A stretch of 64,000 nt of DNA, taken from positions 4,763,898 to 4,827,897 of the forward strand of contig OX123199.2 of assembly GCA_944739405.2 (NCBI GenBank). The letters are read 5' to 3'. The notes beneath the pieces are model-generated. The model was not told the DNA's origin, searched no databases, and saw only the letters and a program-made list of their open reading frames with translations. This document shows, in pieces, positions 32,192 through 43,640 of the stretch (position 1 is the first letter of the stretch; the number at the start of each line of letters is the position of its first letter). The DNA is from Euclidia mi. Taxonomy: Eukaryota; Arthropoda; Insecta; Lepidoptera; Erebidae. A program made the translations under genes and the position numbers.

Positions 32192-32899
32192 TATAAAATA
32201 AACATAATGTTTAAAATGATGAATCTTATGATGAAAAAGAAGTTCTAAATTGTACTTGAACAAACGTACTACGATGAAAACACACACCTGTGTATGAAAC
32301 TTTGAAATGCAAGCGGCATTTCAATACTAATTCCTGTTCTGAAGGCATGTGGAACAATACAGACTGTTTGTGAATTTATTTTTGAGATTCAAATAATTTT
32401 AGCATTTACATTTTCTTATAATATTATATTAGGTTGTGGAAGTTATATGGCAGTCGCTTCGTAGAAAACATATTATATTAAGTAAAATATTGAACCAAAA
32501 TCCAGTAGTCCTTTAGTTTGAATGCCAAACTTGTGATGGTTGATGGTGATGTGGATGGTTTTAAAATGATGATAAGTGCCGTCACTTTCTTTAGTTTGAT
32601 GAAGCAACTGAATAAATGCACATTTTTTGACATCACTTTATTTCACTTCGCGTATTTACTTTGTTTTTCCAAACACAGCATGTGCTGTGGTCTATTTGCT
32701 TTATTTGCAATCATACACTCTTTTTGTCGTTTTGGGAAACATCAAAGGACTCAATGACCCTATTGTTTGCGGTATCTTAATTTTCAGCTGGTACGAGTAT
32801 CATGAGAAAATTGATTACATTTGTCAGAAATTGCGCTAATATGAAAGATAGGTATTGATGGGTAAACAATTGCGCCAAGATTTCCAGGCAGCACTATAA
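32192..32899. other. No gene recognised
   Basis: Short plus frames at 32,518-32,839 overlap each other and have no motif support. Confidence 0.4.
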
Positions 32900-34960
32900 C
32901 GCTTAGAAAATTTATTTTCTTTAAGCAAAAGAGAATGGGCAAAATGGTATGATGAAAAACCCTGTTTAGATTGGTTGGCTGTCAGAGCAAATGAGAGAAT
33001 GGAAAAAGCAACGAGCAAGGACACAGATGAAGCAAGAAAGGAGTTTGTTAGCTCAAAAAGAATAGTGAAAGAAATGGTTAAAAGGAAAAAAGAGGAAAAG
33101 AAAGAAGAGTTTGATAGCAGATTATCTGACAATTTCCGGAGAAACATTAAGTTTTTCTGGAAATTCGTTCGTGCAGTTCGAGGAAGAACTCAATCCTCAC
33201 AATACACATCGATCAGAGATAAGAATGGAAGCGTAGTGAATGGTGAATCGTGCGTGCTGAAGAGATGGAAAGAGTATTTTGAAGGTTTATTTGAAAGAAC
33301 GGCGATAGAGATACCGATCGATAAAATGAATGGTAACGATAGCAATGATGAAAGTGTTATTGGCGTGGATGAGATCGTGAAGGCACTGGGCAGTATGAAA
33401 GTAGGTAAGGCTGCAGGATATGATAGGATTACAGTCGAAATGCTGAAGGCTGGACAAGGCATCATAGTTGGACAGTTGCAGCGGTTATATAACTTATGCT
33501 GGAGCACCGGCCGAGTACCTAATGACTGGGCCACAGCTGTAGTTGTGCCTCTTTATAAAGGAAACGGCTCGCAACAAGACTGCAAAAACTATAGAGGCAT
33601 TAGCCATCTCAGCATTGTTGGCAAATTGTATGCAAAGGTACCGATTGAAAGAGTTATGAAAGTAACCGACAAGAAAATATGTGATGTACAAGCGGGATTC
33701 CGAAAGGTTATGGGATGTACGGATCAGGTTTTTTGCTTGCGAAGCATAGCCGAAAAGTTTTTGGCCAAAGGTCAAAAGGTCTATTGCGCTTTCGTGGATT
33801 TGGAAAAGGCTTACCATAAAGTGGTGAGGAATGAAATGTGGTCGGTGCCGTCAATGAATGGGGTGGACAGCAGCCTCACTCGAGCTCTGAAATCCCTTTA
33901 TGAGGATTCTAGAGCTTGTGTGAGGATGAACGGGGCATACACTGACTGGTTTACCATCGAGAAAGGTGTTAGACAGGGATGTGTAGCGTCGCCGTGGCTG
34001 TTTAACCTCTTTATGGACATGGTTGTTTGCAAGATTTAAAACATAGTGACTGCGGATTAAGGATGAATGGGTTACTCGTCAAATGCCTCCTTTATGCTGA
34101 TGATCAGGTAATACTTGCATCTTCAGCGGAGGAGTTGCAGGAGATGGTAACAATCATGCACGGTGCGTTAGAGAGGAAAGGAATGAAAGTGAATGTAAGT
34201 AAAACGAAAGTAATGGTTTTTGAAAAGGAGGAATGCGTTACGGCTTGTAATGTTTTGATCGATGGACAGCGAGTGGAACAAGTGAATGAGTTTGTATACT
34301 TAGGTGCGTTGTTTACAAGAGATGGTAAGAATGAAGAAGATATTGAAAGAAGAGTTAATGCAGGTAATAGTGTGAATGGAGCTCTGAAGGCGTTTATGAG
34401 CAGTCAAAACGTGTCCAAAAAGGCACGTTTGGCTGTGCATACCCTTCGTTACCAACACCCCTTGTAAGTGCCTACCCTTATGTATGGTAGTGAAAGTTAA
34501 GTATGGCAGAAGAAACTTGAAAGTAGAATAAATGCTGTAGAAATGAGAGCACTGAGAAGTAAGTGTGGTGTATCTTTGACCGACAGAGTAAAGAATTGTG
34601 TGATACGAGAGTGGTGTGGTGCAAAATAAGATGTAGTGAAAGGCATCGAGAAAGGCATGTTAAGATGATTTGGGCATATGGAGAGGATGGATGACGAAAG
34701 ACTGACAAAGAAGATATATAAGGCAAGTGTGAATGGGACAAGACGAAGGGGAAGACCTAGTCGGACGTTCTATGACCAGATTGGAGACATCCTAAAGAAA
34801 GGACAGGTCAGAAGTACCCTAAACAGAAGAGCATGCATGAGAAACTTGATGGGAGTGAATGAAGCAAGAGAGGTGTGTCAGGATCGTTGCAAATGGCGTT
34901 CCGTAGTCTCTGCCTACCCCTTCGGGAAACAGGCGTGAGTCTATGTTCTGTATGTATGTT
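32900..34960 (+). pseudogene. Non-LTR retrotransposon (LINE) reverse transcriptase relic with 3' tail
   Basis: Reverse transcriptase of a LINE that copies its RNA at nicked DNA. The frame at 32,975-34,039 holds fingers and palm motifs: VGKAAGYDRITVEMLKAG, WATAVVVPLYKGNGSQQDC, NYRGISHLSIVGKLYAKV, FVDLEKAYHKV (box A acid) and the RQGCVASPWLFNLFMDM turn. The next frame, 34,027-34,467, has CLLYADDQVILASS with the catalytic YADD, then VNVSKTKVM and FVYLGALFTRDGK. After stops, 34,678-34,938 gives RRRGRPSRTFYDQIGDILKK and ends SAYPFGKQA. At least one frameshift near 34,030 and stops near 34,470-34,660 kill it. The 5' endonuclease is missing. The 3' tail with TATG repeats ends near 34,960. The clade is not certain; motifs are RTE/CR1-like. 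Confidence 0.85.
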
Positions 34961-35197
34961 CCTTCGGTTTCCCTTTGCGTTCCAGGGCCAAGGTAACCTG
35001 TTTAGACAGTCCCGTTGCCGCGGCGATAAATAATATTTTCTGCATTTCCGTTCATGTTTTCTATTAATAACGCGTTAACGTAAGACTTTGCACCCCTCCT
35101 TCGCAGACGAATTCGTCACTATCATAATAGATACCCCGAATTTTCTATTAATTTTTCGAGAAAACTGCTTAATCACAGAAGAGTAGATTTTCAGAGC

Positions 35198-35434
35198 ATG
35201 GAAGCGAGCCAGATAGAAATCTTCCCTTTAATGACGAAGGAGGATATAATTCTACTAGTGCTGGGTACATTCGAACTCAAACTGGCAAGATCTTACTGTG
35301 CCGAGCATTTATCATATGGTCTGAATATATTTGAAACGTACAGAGAGGGAGCACTTGAAGATCTGCCAGACTATAGCATAACAAAGATGCCTGGATTTTG
35401 CGTGGACGAATCCAGTCGGGGCATGTCCTTATAA
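35198..35434 (+). pseudogene. Unassigned, probably transposon-derived ORF fragment
   Basis: 78 codons, including EDIILLVLGTFELKLARSYC and LEDLPDYSITKMPGF. A one-base shift at the end would read RIQSGHVLIKT, similar to a RIQSRH motif that I recall from short lepidopteran transposon proteins, so a late frameshift is likely. An acceptor-like GATTTTCAG lies just upstream of the ATG. I cannot name the family; it may instead be a host gene fragment. Confidence 0.35.
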
Positions 35435-35811
35435 AAACATAGTTTTGTTATATATTGATCAATAGTGCAAATAATATTGTCCAACAGTATTGCACATGTT
35501 TAACCGGGCGACAAAAGATAATCAACGCTATAAAATAGTGCAACTGGCTGAAGTAAACAATCCCTGCGCGTGTCATCAGCCACACTTTTGTTTCAGCTTC
35601 GTATTCGCAAATCTTTAGATTTCCTATCAAAAATTAATACTCTTATATGTTGCTTGCATTTTAATTGGGTACGTTAAACTCGTCTATCTACTATAGGGGA
35701 ACTCAAAGTATCCTCCACGTTATTGCAAAGGCAAGCATCGCACACCTAAGCTAATACTGATATAATTGCCCGTATTCCCCGTCAAGCTTTTCATAAATTA
35801 TTAAGCATCTG
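35435..35811. other. No feature recognised
   Basis: AT-rich sequence between the ORF fragment and the inverted GGGGGC terminus. Confidence 0.4.
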
Positions 35812-35925
35812 GGGGGCAATCGTGCTAAACGTCAACGTATTTACCAAAACCAAACTTCATCCGTTCAAACGTCACGTTATGCACATTTCGTATCGTGCTA
35901 ATTATTTGAACGTAAACGATTTGGT
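35812..35925 (+). repeat. GGGGGCAATCGTGCTA terminus, left
   Basis: GGGGGGCAATCGTGCTAAAC, later AACGTATTT, repeated AACGT strings and TATCGTGCTAATT. The same order of blocks occurs inverted at 40,984-41,093. Could be one terminal inverted repeat of a 5.3-kb element or a separate copy. Confidence 0.5.
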
Positions 35926-36499
35926 TTTTGTAGGGCAGATACTTGGTGGCTTATTGTTGCGATAGAATTCATTATTGTAAGATTGGCGTCAACCTTGCTT
36001 GGCCCTATATTTTCCTATGACAATGTCTAGGAAGACATTTCATCAAATAGGCTACATCTCGACGCGATACCTTCCTAGACATTCGCTTTTGAAAGGCTGA
36101 AAAAATATTATGGGGATGTACGTATACCGTACACATAATACTGTCACAGTTATATGTAGGTTCTTTGGGTGGCTTAAGCCAAAAGACTGCTTACTCGGTC
36201 AGTACGCGCTCAGACGCCTGTATACAGCAAGTAGACGACTGGTAAACGTTCATTTATAATTATTTTTCCTAAGTACCTAGATAGGTAATTATTTCATTTA
36301 ACCAAGACACAGACAAAAGTGTAGCTCATCATACAAAGATTTGTCGTGTTAGGAATCCAACCCACTACCTCGGGTAACAGACCTAAGTCTTAGATTAGGA
36401 TTGGGTGGCAGCGAGTTGAATGTGCGTGCGTGGGAAGCACAATGCGGTGCCGACACAGAATTGTAAATTTCATGTAATCTGTGGGTGCCGAATAGGTGT

Positions 36500-37290
36500 A
36501 TCTTTCTCCACCAGCCGTAGTTCAGGCCATGTTGACGGAAGACGTCCTGTGGGACGCTGATGTGGTCTCCTTCTGTGAAGCGGTCATGCTCCAGAAGGAG
36601 ACCGCCGAGCGGGATCGCAAGAGAGCCGATCCCGCTCGCAGACGCAGGCGGCGTCGCGCGTCGTGGCGGTGGCAATGGCCGCTAGCCTGACTCTTCCTTG
36701 GGGCCGTGGGCAATCAGAGATGGCAATCTGACTGCCCGACCACGAACGACCCCAACAAGACAGGGGTCTCGGATAGTCGAGGGACCACTGTACTCGCACA
36801 GTACGAGGTAGCGAAGGGAGGGCACTACCAACCTAGCCCTTTCAGAGACTGAGCTCTACTACGGGACAAGCGTAACGGGACCCAGGAGCAGTACACCTGC
36901 GTTCCCTGTGTCTCATTCTTTTGAGCGCTGAGGCGGCTATTGTGGTGGTTTTAGTCGGTGAACCCGGATTCTGTCCCGGGGTGTCCGACATACCCTCTCT
37001 GCCCGCCCCGCGGAGAGGCACTCGCAAAAGAGTTTCCCGACGTAAAAAAAAGGGTGCCGAATAGTTCAACGAGTCGGTCAGAGCCTAGACATGGCCTAGA
37101 ATCTGGCAAGCCTATTTTGACTAGTTGGTTCAGGGCTCTTAAATTTGGCTTGCTTTGGCCGATCAGCGAAGGGAAGGCCACAGGAGCTATTCGCTTGGTG
37201 TAATTTTGAAAGGCATAATCACGGGCAAGCCTGTCCCGGGTCTCTGTTGCCACGAGAGTCACCATGACAAAACATCACTGTTGCCCACGT
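36500..37290 (+). pseudogene. R1-type LINE: pol C-terminus and 3' UTR
   Basis: The frame at 36,510-36,690 reads VQAMLTEDVLWDADVVSFCE then VMLQKETAERDR and an Arg-rich end, matching the C-terminus of R1-clade pol proteins. The same motif is in the 58-kb copy (FCETVMSIKEAAERDRE). The following GC-rich 600 bp is its 3' UTR. Reverse transcriptase and endonuclease are missing. Antisense frames here are shadows. Confidence 0.7.
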
Positions 37291-37569
37291 TGCATATATA
37301 GTAAAAGTAATAGGCCTTGGAGCCTGTTAAGAGAATATCTATCTAATAAGGTCGCCCATCAAGTACCACCTGCCCATACTAGTATGAGAGTGGTTAGGGT
37401 AGGTGCCGCCTTTCGTCCTTAGTGACCATTTAGACCGGGTGAATTTCTAAGTGAATTGTAAGAAAATATCCGTGAAGAAGAGAAACATAAGAATAAATTA
37501 ATTCTCTGTGACAACCCACACTTGACGGTGTGATCCTAAACTAGGCACAACCTAGTGACATGGTAGTCA
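37291..37569. other. No feature recognised
   Basis: Sequence downstream of the R1-type fragment; nothing definable. Confidence 0.4.
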
Positions 37570-37735
37570 GACAATTGATTAATATATATAAATATTGCTT
37601 TTATACACATACGAGAATTATGTTATGGTACTTTGCTCATCGCACAATGAGTTCTCCTGGGTGGTAATCGAACCCATGACTTTCGTCTTAGCACTCAGGT
37701 TTAAGTACCACAAGACCAATAGGCCGTTCTACAAG
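37570..37735 (-). mobile_element. tRNA-headed SINE
   Basis: Minus sense: box-A-like TTGGTCTTGTGGTACTTAAA and box B ATGGGTTCGATTACC, with an AT-rich body toward 37,570. Family placement uncertain. Confidence 0.55.
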
Positions 37736-38100
37736 GAAGACTAACCACTAACTCAGCAGGATGTGATACAATTGTGTGAGCTAACATAAAGGTAGCGCGT
37801 TTATAATCGGGTACCGAGTCCAAAATCTGATAATCCAGTGTTACGCAGACTGCCGCTGGACCACTTCAATAGATAATTAAAGGAATAGAGTAGGTATGTA
37901 TATTGAAAGGCAAGCTCCAATTTCACATTTCGATTTTATTTATTCGGTGTATTGAGATGATGAAATCTGATACAAAATATTATTTTAAGTAGAGTTGAAA
38001 CAATCAACATCTGTTAGGCCATTTGATTGTTGCAATTACAACGTGAACTTCACAGTAATAATTATGTATTTGGTTTGGTTTTCATCATTTTAGTAAACTA

Positions 38101-38453
38101 CATACATACATAGTCTCACGCCTATAACCCCGAAGAGGTAGGCAGAGGTGTATTTCTACACCCACTTTTCGCCAGATATACTTTAGTCCCACGTAATAAG
38201 GGGCGAGCCTATTGCCGTACCGGGCACATTTCCAGACTCCGTGCTGCTATTGAGAATTTCGTAACAGAAAAACCCAATAACACTGCCCGACCCAGGAATT
38301 GAACCCGGGACCTCCCGATCCCACGCGCACACTTATGCCGCGAGACCAACGAGGCAGTCGTATAGGGTTTAATGTCGAGTTTTCCGTCTCTACGCAACGA
38401 TGGTATTTGCATCGTGTTATCCCTTAGTCGCCTCTTACGACACCCACGGGAAG
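38101..38453 (-). mobile_element. Full-length SINE, CTGCCTACCCC tail family
   Basis: Minus sense: CCCGTGGGTGTCGTAAGAGG leader, GCCTCGTTGGTCTCGCGGCA head, box B CCCGGGTTCAATTCC, body GTTATTGGGTTTTTCTG, GTGCCCGGTACGGCAATAGG, tail CTCTGCCTACCTCTTCGGGG and GTATGTATGT. The frame at 38,209-38,412 is spurious. Almost the same layout as 56,801-57,162. Confidence 0.88.
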
Positions 38454-40006
38454 AGAACTAATTAATAGTATATTCTGGTTTAATGTCCAAGAAGTGACGA
38501 TGGTCTCGATTTGGCTCATAGCAAATTCCTCATTTTCGTTAACTTTCAATTATTATGTACTGTCCATGTGGTTGTGCTAACGAGCGGTTTATTATTCTGC
38601 TTACTCCTCGGCTACTGTGAACAAAATTAAAACATAAATTATTTAGTAAATATTTACTCAAATATAAGTCTTACCAAAATAACTAAACCCGCTGACATTT
38701 AACTTAAGATTAATATTGTTCTCATACGTGCGCTATATCTTGTGTTTGAGTACCCACCTATATACTTAGGTACATTATTTTGCTTAGGATTTATGCATAT
38801 TATAAGACAAGTTCAGAATAAGAGTAAATACTGTAGGATCTTATGTAATGATAATTGAAATGCGTACCAACCTGAAAAGTTAGAAAGTCAGCCGAATTCA
38901 AATTCTCCAGCTTTTCGTCTATCTCTTCTTACATAGACAGGATGACTATTATGCCGAACGCTAACAATTCGAGGTTTGTTATGCATCTTTCTCTGCTCTA
39001 TATATTATTGCAAATCTGAAAAATAGGTGTTGTTTATTGTAACGATCATATAAAATTCGTATTGGGCTCGACAAATAGCAGAAGAAGCTGCAATTGCAGT
39101 AATGTTGTGGTGCATCATCATTTGAATTCACCTTCGTTACTCTAGTGAAATAAAAACCACTTCTACGTGACCAAGTGTGATCATTAATTGTTTTTTGCAT
39201 AAATCACTTATTACAGTAAACATTATTTCAGTACTTACCGTATAATTTGAATAAAATTATTTCATGATTTCTCTTTAGTATAAGAATAGTACGTACTATT
39301 TTCAAAAGCCGGTGTCAAGCACTAAACGTTTGACGTAAGCCCAACGTAAGGGTTGCGTTTACGGTTCGAACCAGCCTGGCGCAAGTTCCTAAGAAAAAAC
39401 CGAATGTATGAAACGTGCTATCTTTTTAATGGCTACTATTATATGTATAAAACGTGAAGATAGCATCCTTCACTATGTACCCTTGGAACAGTATTCTTTC
39501 AAAGTTAGACGGATTATACGTACATCACCGCCTTGGCTGTCAATAGTGTCAAATGTCACAACTGTCACATTATTATCCAGATTGAACCTTGCCGCGTTAT
39601 GTAGTTTGTTTATAAAACGTAAAAAACATACTGTAAAAGTGCTTTGTGTATACCAAATAAATGTGATTTTACACATCTAGTGTTAGTGTTACTATATTTA
39701 TTTGATTAGCATTGAAAGGAGCGCAATGAAAACAAGCAAAATGACGTGCGAAATGCGTGCGAAATGTGGCATACAACAACATGCCGGTCAGGCAATGAAA
39801 AAAGGGTAGGTATTTATGGCAAAATGTCCTTAGATCAAGATCAATGAATATTTATAATGTTATATAATGTGATATATTTCAATGAAACATAAAAAATAAG
39901 GAAATATTCTAAAGTTTCATATCCTAGTACTTTGTAGGTAAACAATAGTGCTGCCTGTCAGTTATCGATAATCCGTTATTAGAAATTGGCACAAGGACTA
40001 AAAATT
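38454..40006. other. Non-coding; possible 5' part of the THAP unit
   Basis: TGTCAAATGTCACAACTGTCAC at 39,547-39,568 is a TGACA-type cluster of the kind often seen near lepidopteran promoters. ATGACGTGCGAAATGCGTGC at 39,741-39,760 could belong to a first exon with a GTAGGT donor-like site at 39,807, but the peptide lacks a clear first C-C pair. The 39,408-39,680 frame is unsupported. Confidence 0.3.
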
Positions 40007-40330
40007 CTATTCTTTTTTTCTTTTTAGATGTAAAAATGGGTAGCTGCAACTGGAAACCAAGACTTGATTTATGTGCCCATTGAAAAATTACATCAGTTAA
40101 ACTATGTGTGTGGCAAGCATTTTAAGCCGAAAGACTTAAAAAAAAGGAAACTCAAGTCAGAAAAACAGCTGTGCCTTGTATCTATAGACATTTCTTTAAA
40201 TCCTATTACAGAAGAAATGTTGAAAACCTTTCCATTACATGTACATACATACAGGATGTCACAAGATCCATCACCAAGCCGAAGTCTACTCGTTGTGGAC
40301 ATCATGCAAAGTTATTCTAACCAAAAATAA
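40007..40330 (+). pseudogene. THAP zinc-finger fragment with frameshift
   Basis: THAP fingers (C2CH) are DNA-binding domains of host factors and of P-like transposons. After a pyrimidine-rich acceptor (ending CTTTTTAG at 40,027) the frame reads KWVAATGNQDL, then LNYVCGKHFKPKDLKKRKL, the W...A...VC..HF...D half of the domain. The first C-C pair would be in an upstream exon. A one-base loss at TGTAAAAATGG puts a TAA in frame just before KW. The AVP box expected afterwards is not present. The rest (to 40,330) ends SYSNQK with no known domain. Confidence 0.55.
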
Positions 40331-40983
40331 TACCTGGGAAACGATTTTTTAGTTTTCACATTTTTTAAACCGCGATTAAAAGCGCGCGCGTGCAATGCTC
40401 GAAATACCTACTTATCCATGGCATTATAGGGCATCTAAAGAACATATTGGCGGGGTAAATTCATCGATTTTGTACCTAATTAGAAAAATTCCATACTAAC
40501 TTTGAGCGTCAATATCCCAAGTATGGTGCCGATGTAAAAAATGTTTGTACTGATTGGTACAACATGGGATTTCAGTTTTCGATAAGGGTCTTTTTACACC
40601 CTGTATATCTTTTAGTTCTGCGTATTTTTCTTCGCTAATCTAGAATAGATTTATAGAATAGGCTAATTTGTTTGAATAAACACATAAATTTTAAATACAT
40701 CTTTTATTTGTGTTGGAAAAATATAATTCTAGTCGAAACATGATAATAATTATTTCTTACCGAATATTATCGATATCGATATTTCGTTAATCACTAGAGG
40801 GTACATCCCTATGTTGACAAATATGACAATGCTGACAACATAAAAACGATGTCAATTAGTATCTTTATGTTGGTACGAGTTCTCCCTGCACGTTTCATAC
40901 AAAGCTGAAAGTCTCGCATGATCTATGGCACATCCGCCTCTTCTTACGTAGTATTTGTATACTCTTTGGTTCGAACGCTCAAT
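40331..40983. other. Non-coding sequence inside the candidate THAP unit
   Basis: No further transposase motif could be found. Contains TGACAAATATGACAATGCTG at 40,815-40,834. Confidence 0.35.
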
Positions 40984-41096
40984 ACAATTAGCACGATACC
41001 ATGTTTGACATCAGCCAAACTAAAACCAAACGTTCACCAAATACGTTACGTTGTCAACGTTTGAACGTTTGAAAATAGCACGATTAGCCCCCTGAT
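40984..41096 (-). repeat. GGGGGCTAATCGTGCTA terminus, right (inverted)
   Basis: Reverse complement reads GGGGGCTAATCGTGCTATTT, then AACGTATTT and TATCGTGCTAATT, the same block order as 35,812-35,925. Flanking target duplication not evident. Confidence 0.5.
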
Positions 41097-41884
41097 CTGT
41101 TTATGTATGTGTAAACGTATATACAAAGTGCACACTTGCACATTCACTTTACACATTATCATAAATTTAAGCATTCGCATAAGTCTGTGAGAAAATGTGT
41201 TGCAATTAGCAGCAGTGACTGTGATACCGCAGTAAATGCGCACTCAATTTTCTGTCAGCAAATATTTATTTGTGTAATCCTCGGATAATGGCAGTACAGC
41301 GTTTCTGTTCGTGATTTCTACGTCTACATAGGACTGCACGATTCTAGGACTACTGCTAGAACGTGTCAATTATAAAATGGCAGGTTATAATAGCTATACA
41401 CGACAAAGCCACTGACTCGCCGCTGCCAGACAGCAGCCGGAGGGCTTGTATCAAAACAAACATATTGGGTTCAGGCATCCACGCCACGTTATTCGGTAAG
41501 GTATCGGCGACATACGTATAAGCAACCAGACGCACCGAGTAGCAATTATACTCCAATTTCAATGATGCGTTGACAGCTGATTATTTCGCGCCGCTGACAT
41601 GCCTCTGATTAAGTTTCATGACTACTGTGATATGATTTCGCCAACGCCAATAAGTGCGTTAACGAAAATATCGCAAGTGCTGTAACAGTGCTTCAGTTTG
41701 TAAATTATGAGAGCTGCTGACAGGTTAGATGCACAACTTTTATTCACGTACCATACCATTACAGACAAAGGCGTGGTTTATCTGAATCTTATAGGTTGTA
41801 GATTTTTAGTAGTATAATGTTAAAAAAAATATTATTAAAAGGAGCTTCGGTGGTCAAACAACAATGTTTTTCTCCAGAAATAAA
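41097..41884. other. No gene supported
   Basis: The minus frame at 41,356-41,562 (68 codons) has mixed hydrophobic content but no domain or clear splice signals. Confidence 0.35.
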
Positions 41885-42207
41885 CAACATACATCATAGT
41901 CTCACGCCTATATGCCCGAAGAGGTAGGCAGAGATATATTGCTACACCCACTTTTCGCCAGATTTATTTTAGTCCCACGTAATACGTCCATGTCTTGCCA
42001 ACATTAATGTGCTATATCAGACACAATGTAAAAATTGTTAATGATTTAATAATAATTAAAAAAATAGTATAGGGCGAGCCTATTGCCGTACCGGGCACAT
42101 TACCAGACTCACAAAAACCCAATAACACTTTGCCCGACCCGGGAATCGAACCCGAGACCTCCCAATCCCACGCGCACATTTATGCAGCGAGACCAACGAG
42201 GCAGAAA
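41885..42207 (-). mobile_element. SINE, CTGCCTACCCC tail family, with an 87-bp insertion
   Basis: Minus sense head GCCTCGTTGGTCTCGCTGCA, box B TCGGGTTCGATTCCCGGG and tail CTCTGCCTACCTCTTCGGGC. The body is split at the TTACGTGGGA site by unrelated AT-rich sequence at about 41,984-42,071. A second, later insertion or local rearrangement is implied. Confidence 0.82.
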
Positions 42208-42370
42208 TAAAAAACGCAGTAGGTAAAGTGCTCAGAAATAAAAACTTTGAGAAATATCTGACGTCGGTATTTACCAAGATAGAGTAAAAGAGAGATAATA
42301 AACAATAATTCATTACTTATCAAACGAGATAGAAAGTCTCAATAGTTTCCAGATACAGTGCAATGAACAA

Positions 42371-43360
42371 TAGACCAGGGTAGATAATTTTTGAAACGAT
42401 AGAAAATTATAGTAGGATCAAACCCATTGGAAAAGAGAGACTCGCCCTTCCCCACTTTTCTATAAAATAACTATTGATGGGCTCAAATTGTCTGTGGGTC
42501 ACTCAGGTATATACATTATCTTAAAATAGCAATAAATAGGAGTCTCCGTTATAATTTAAAGAAGATTCTATAACTTTCTCAAAATATTGTAGATGTCTTA
42601 TTAAATATTACTTAACTTATTTGGTTGCTAATTTTAGTTGTATATATCGATTTTTAAGTTCTTATTTATCAATGTAGCATGGAATCTTATTTAATTTTAA
42701 TAAATATCTCAAAATTGCACATTATGATTTAAAAAATCGGTCTCGAGGTTGTTTCATTTCTTTGCATTTTCTGAGAACCTTTACTTAAGAAATATATATT
42801 TTATTCACACCATCAGAAAGTAAAGATTTCAACGAACAAAACGCCGAACAATTTAAAAAAATCTGATATATTGACGTGAGAATTTTCAATTGAAAATTAG
42901 GGTTTTATTTCGATAATATATGAAGTCAAAATAAGGCGTAAAAGTAAATATTTTAAATAAAAAACATTCACAGTGTGTTTGGAACATAAGGCAAGTTTTC
43001 ACCAAATTTTGTGTAAAAGAAAAAACTATTGTAAAAGTTAAAAATAAAAAACCAAAATCATGGTTATTTCAATTTTTCACATAAATTATGACGTTGTGTG
43101 AATAAAGTATAAATACAAAAGTTGTAGATCTTAACTTTGCCATTGACGTTTTTCCCGTAGGACTTGTAGTTTTGCTGGCAATCGAGATAAACCCTTTTTT
43201 ACCGTTAAAATCGCAACCCCATCCACTTCCCGACCTCAGATCGCCCGTAATTTATTTTTCCTTTAATGATCGCTATATTCTCTTCCATCGCCAATGGGTT
43301 TCATCCTACTGTAATTTTATTTTACTTTTTACCGTTTTCTAACGTATCTGCACTGGTCTA
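42371..43360. mobile_element. About 990-bp element with long, diverged inverted repeats
   Basis: TAGACCAGGGTAGATA at the left and TAGACCAGTGCAGATA (reverse complement) at the right. The arms also share TAGTAGGATCAAACCCATTGG-like sequence 45-80 bp inside. CAA flanks both ends. The interior is very AT-rich with no ORF. It is likely a non-autonomous DNA transposon. Confidence 0.65.
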
Positions 43361-43435
43361 CAAATTAAACCCATTTTTGAAAACTTCCTCAATTTTATTA
43401 TAATGTCCTAATAATTTATTTCATATATTTATTTA

Positions 43436-43640
43436 TAGACTCACGCCTGTAATCCCCGAAGGGGTAGGCAGAGGTGTTATATTACATCCACATTTCACCA
43501 TGAATTTTTAGGTCCCACGTAATAGGGTGCGAGCCTTTTACCGTTCTGGGCACATCACCAGACTCCATGCTGCTACTGAGAATTTGGAAAAACCCAGTAA
43601 CACTTTTAGCCTGACCAGGAAATCGAACCAGGTGCGGCCA
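43436..43640 (-). mobile_element. SINE, CTGCCTACCCC tail family
   Basis: Minus sense tail CTCTGCCTACCCCTTCGGGG with CAGGCGTGAGTCTATAAATA; body with CATGGAGTCTGGTGATGTGC; box B remnant GGTTCGATTTCC. The head is truncated near 43,640. The plus frame 43,527-43,847 is spurious. Confidence 0.82.

Noticed and set aside
36190..36510. TCTTTCTCCACCAG before 36,510 as a splice acceptor
   Set aside because: It directly precedes retrotransposon sequence and a TAG in frame; coincidental.
36349..37265. Several GC-rich frames (108, 75, 104 codons on minus; 81 on plus)
   Set aside because: Shadows and UTR frames of the R1-type fragment; only the plus frame with FCEAVMLQKETAERDR has family support.
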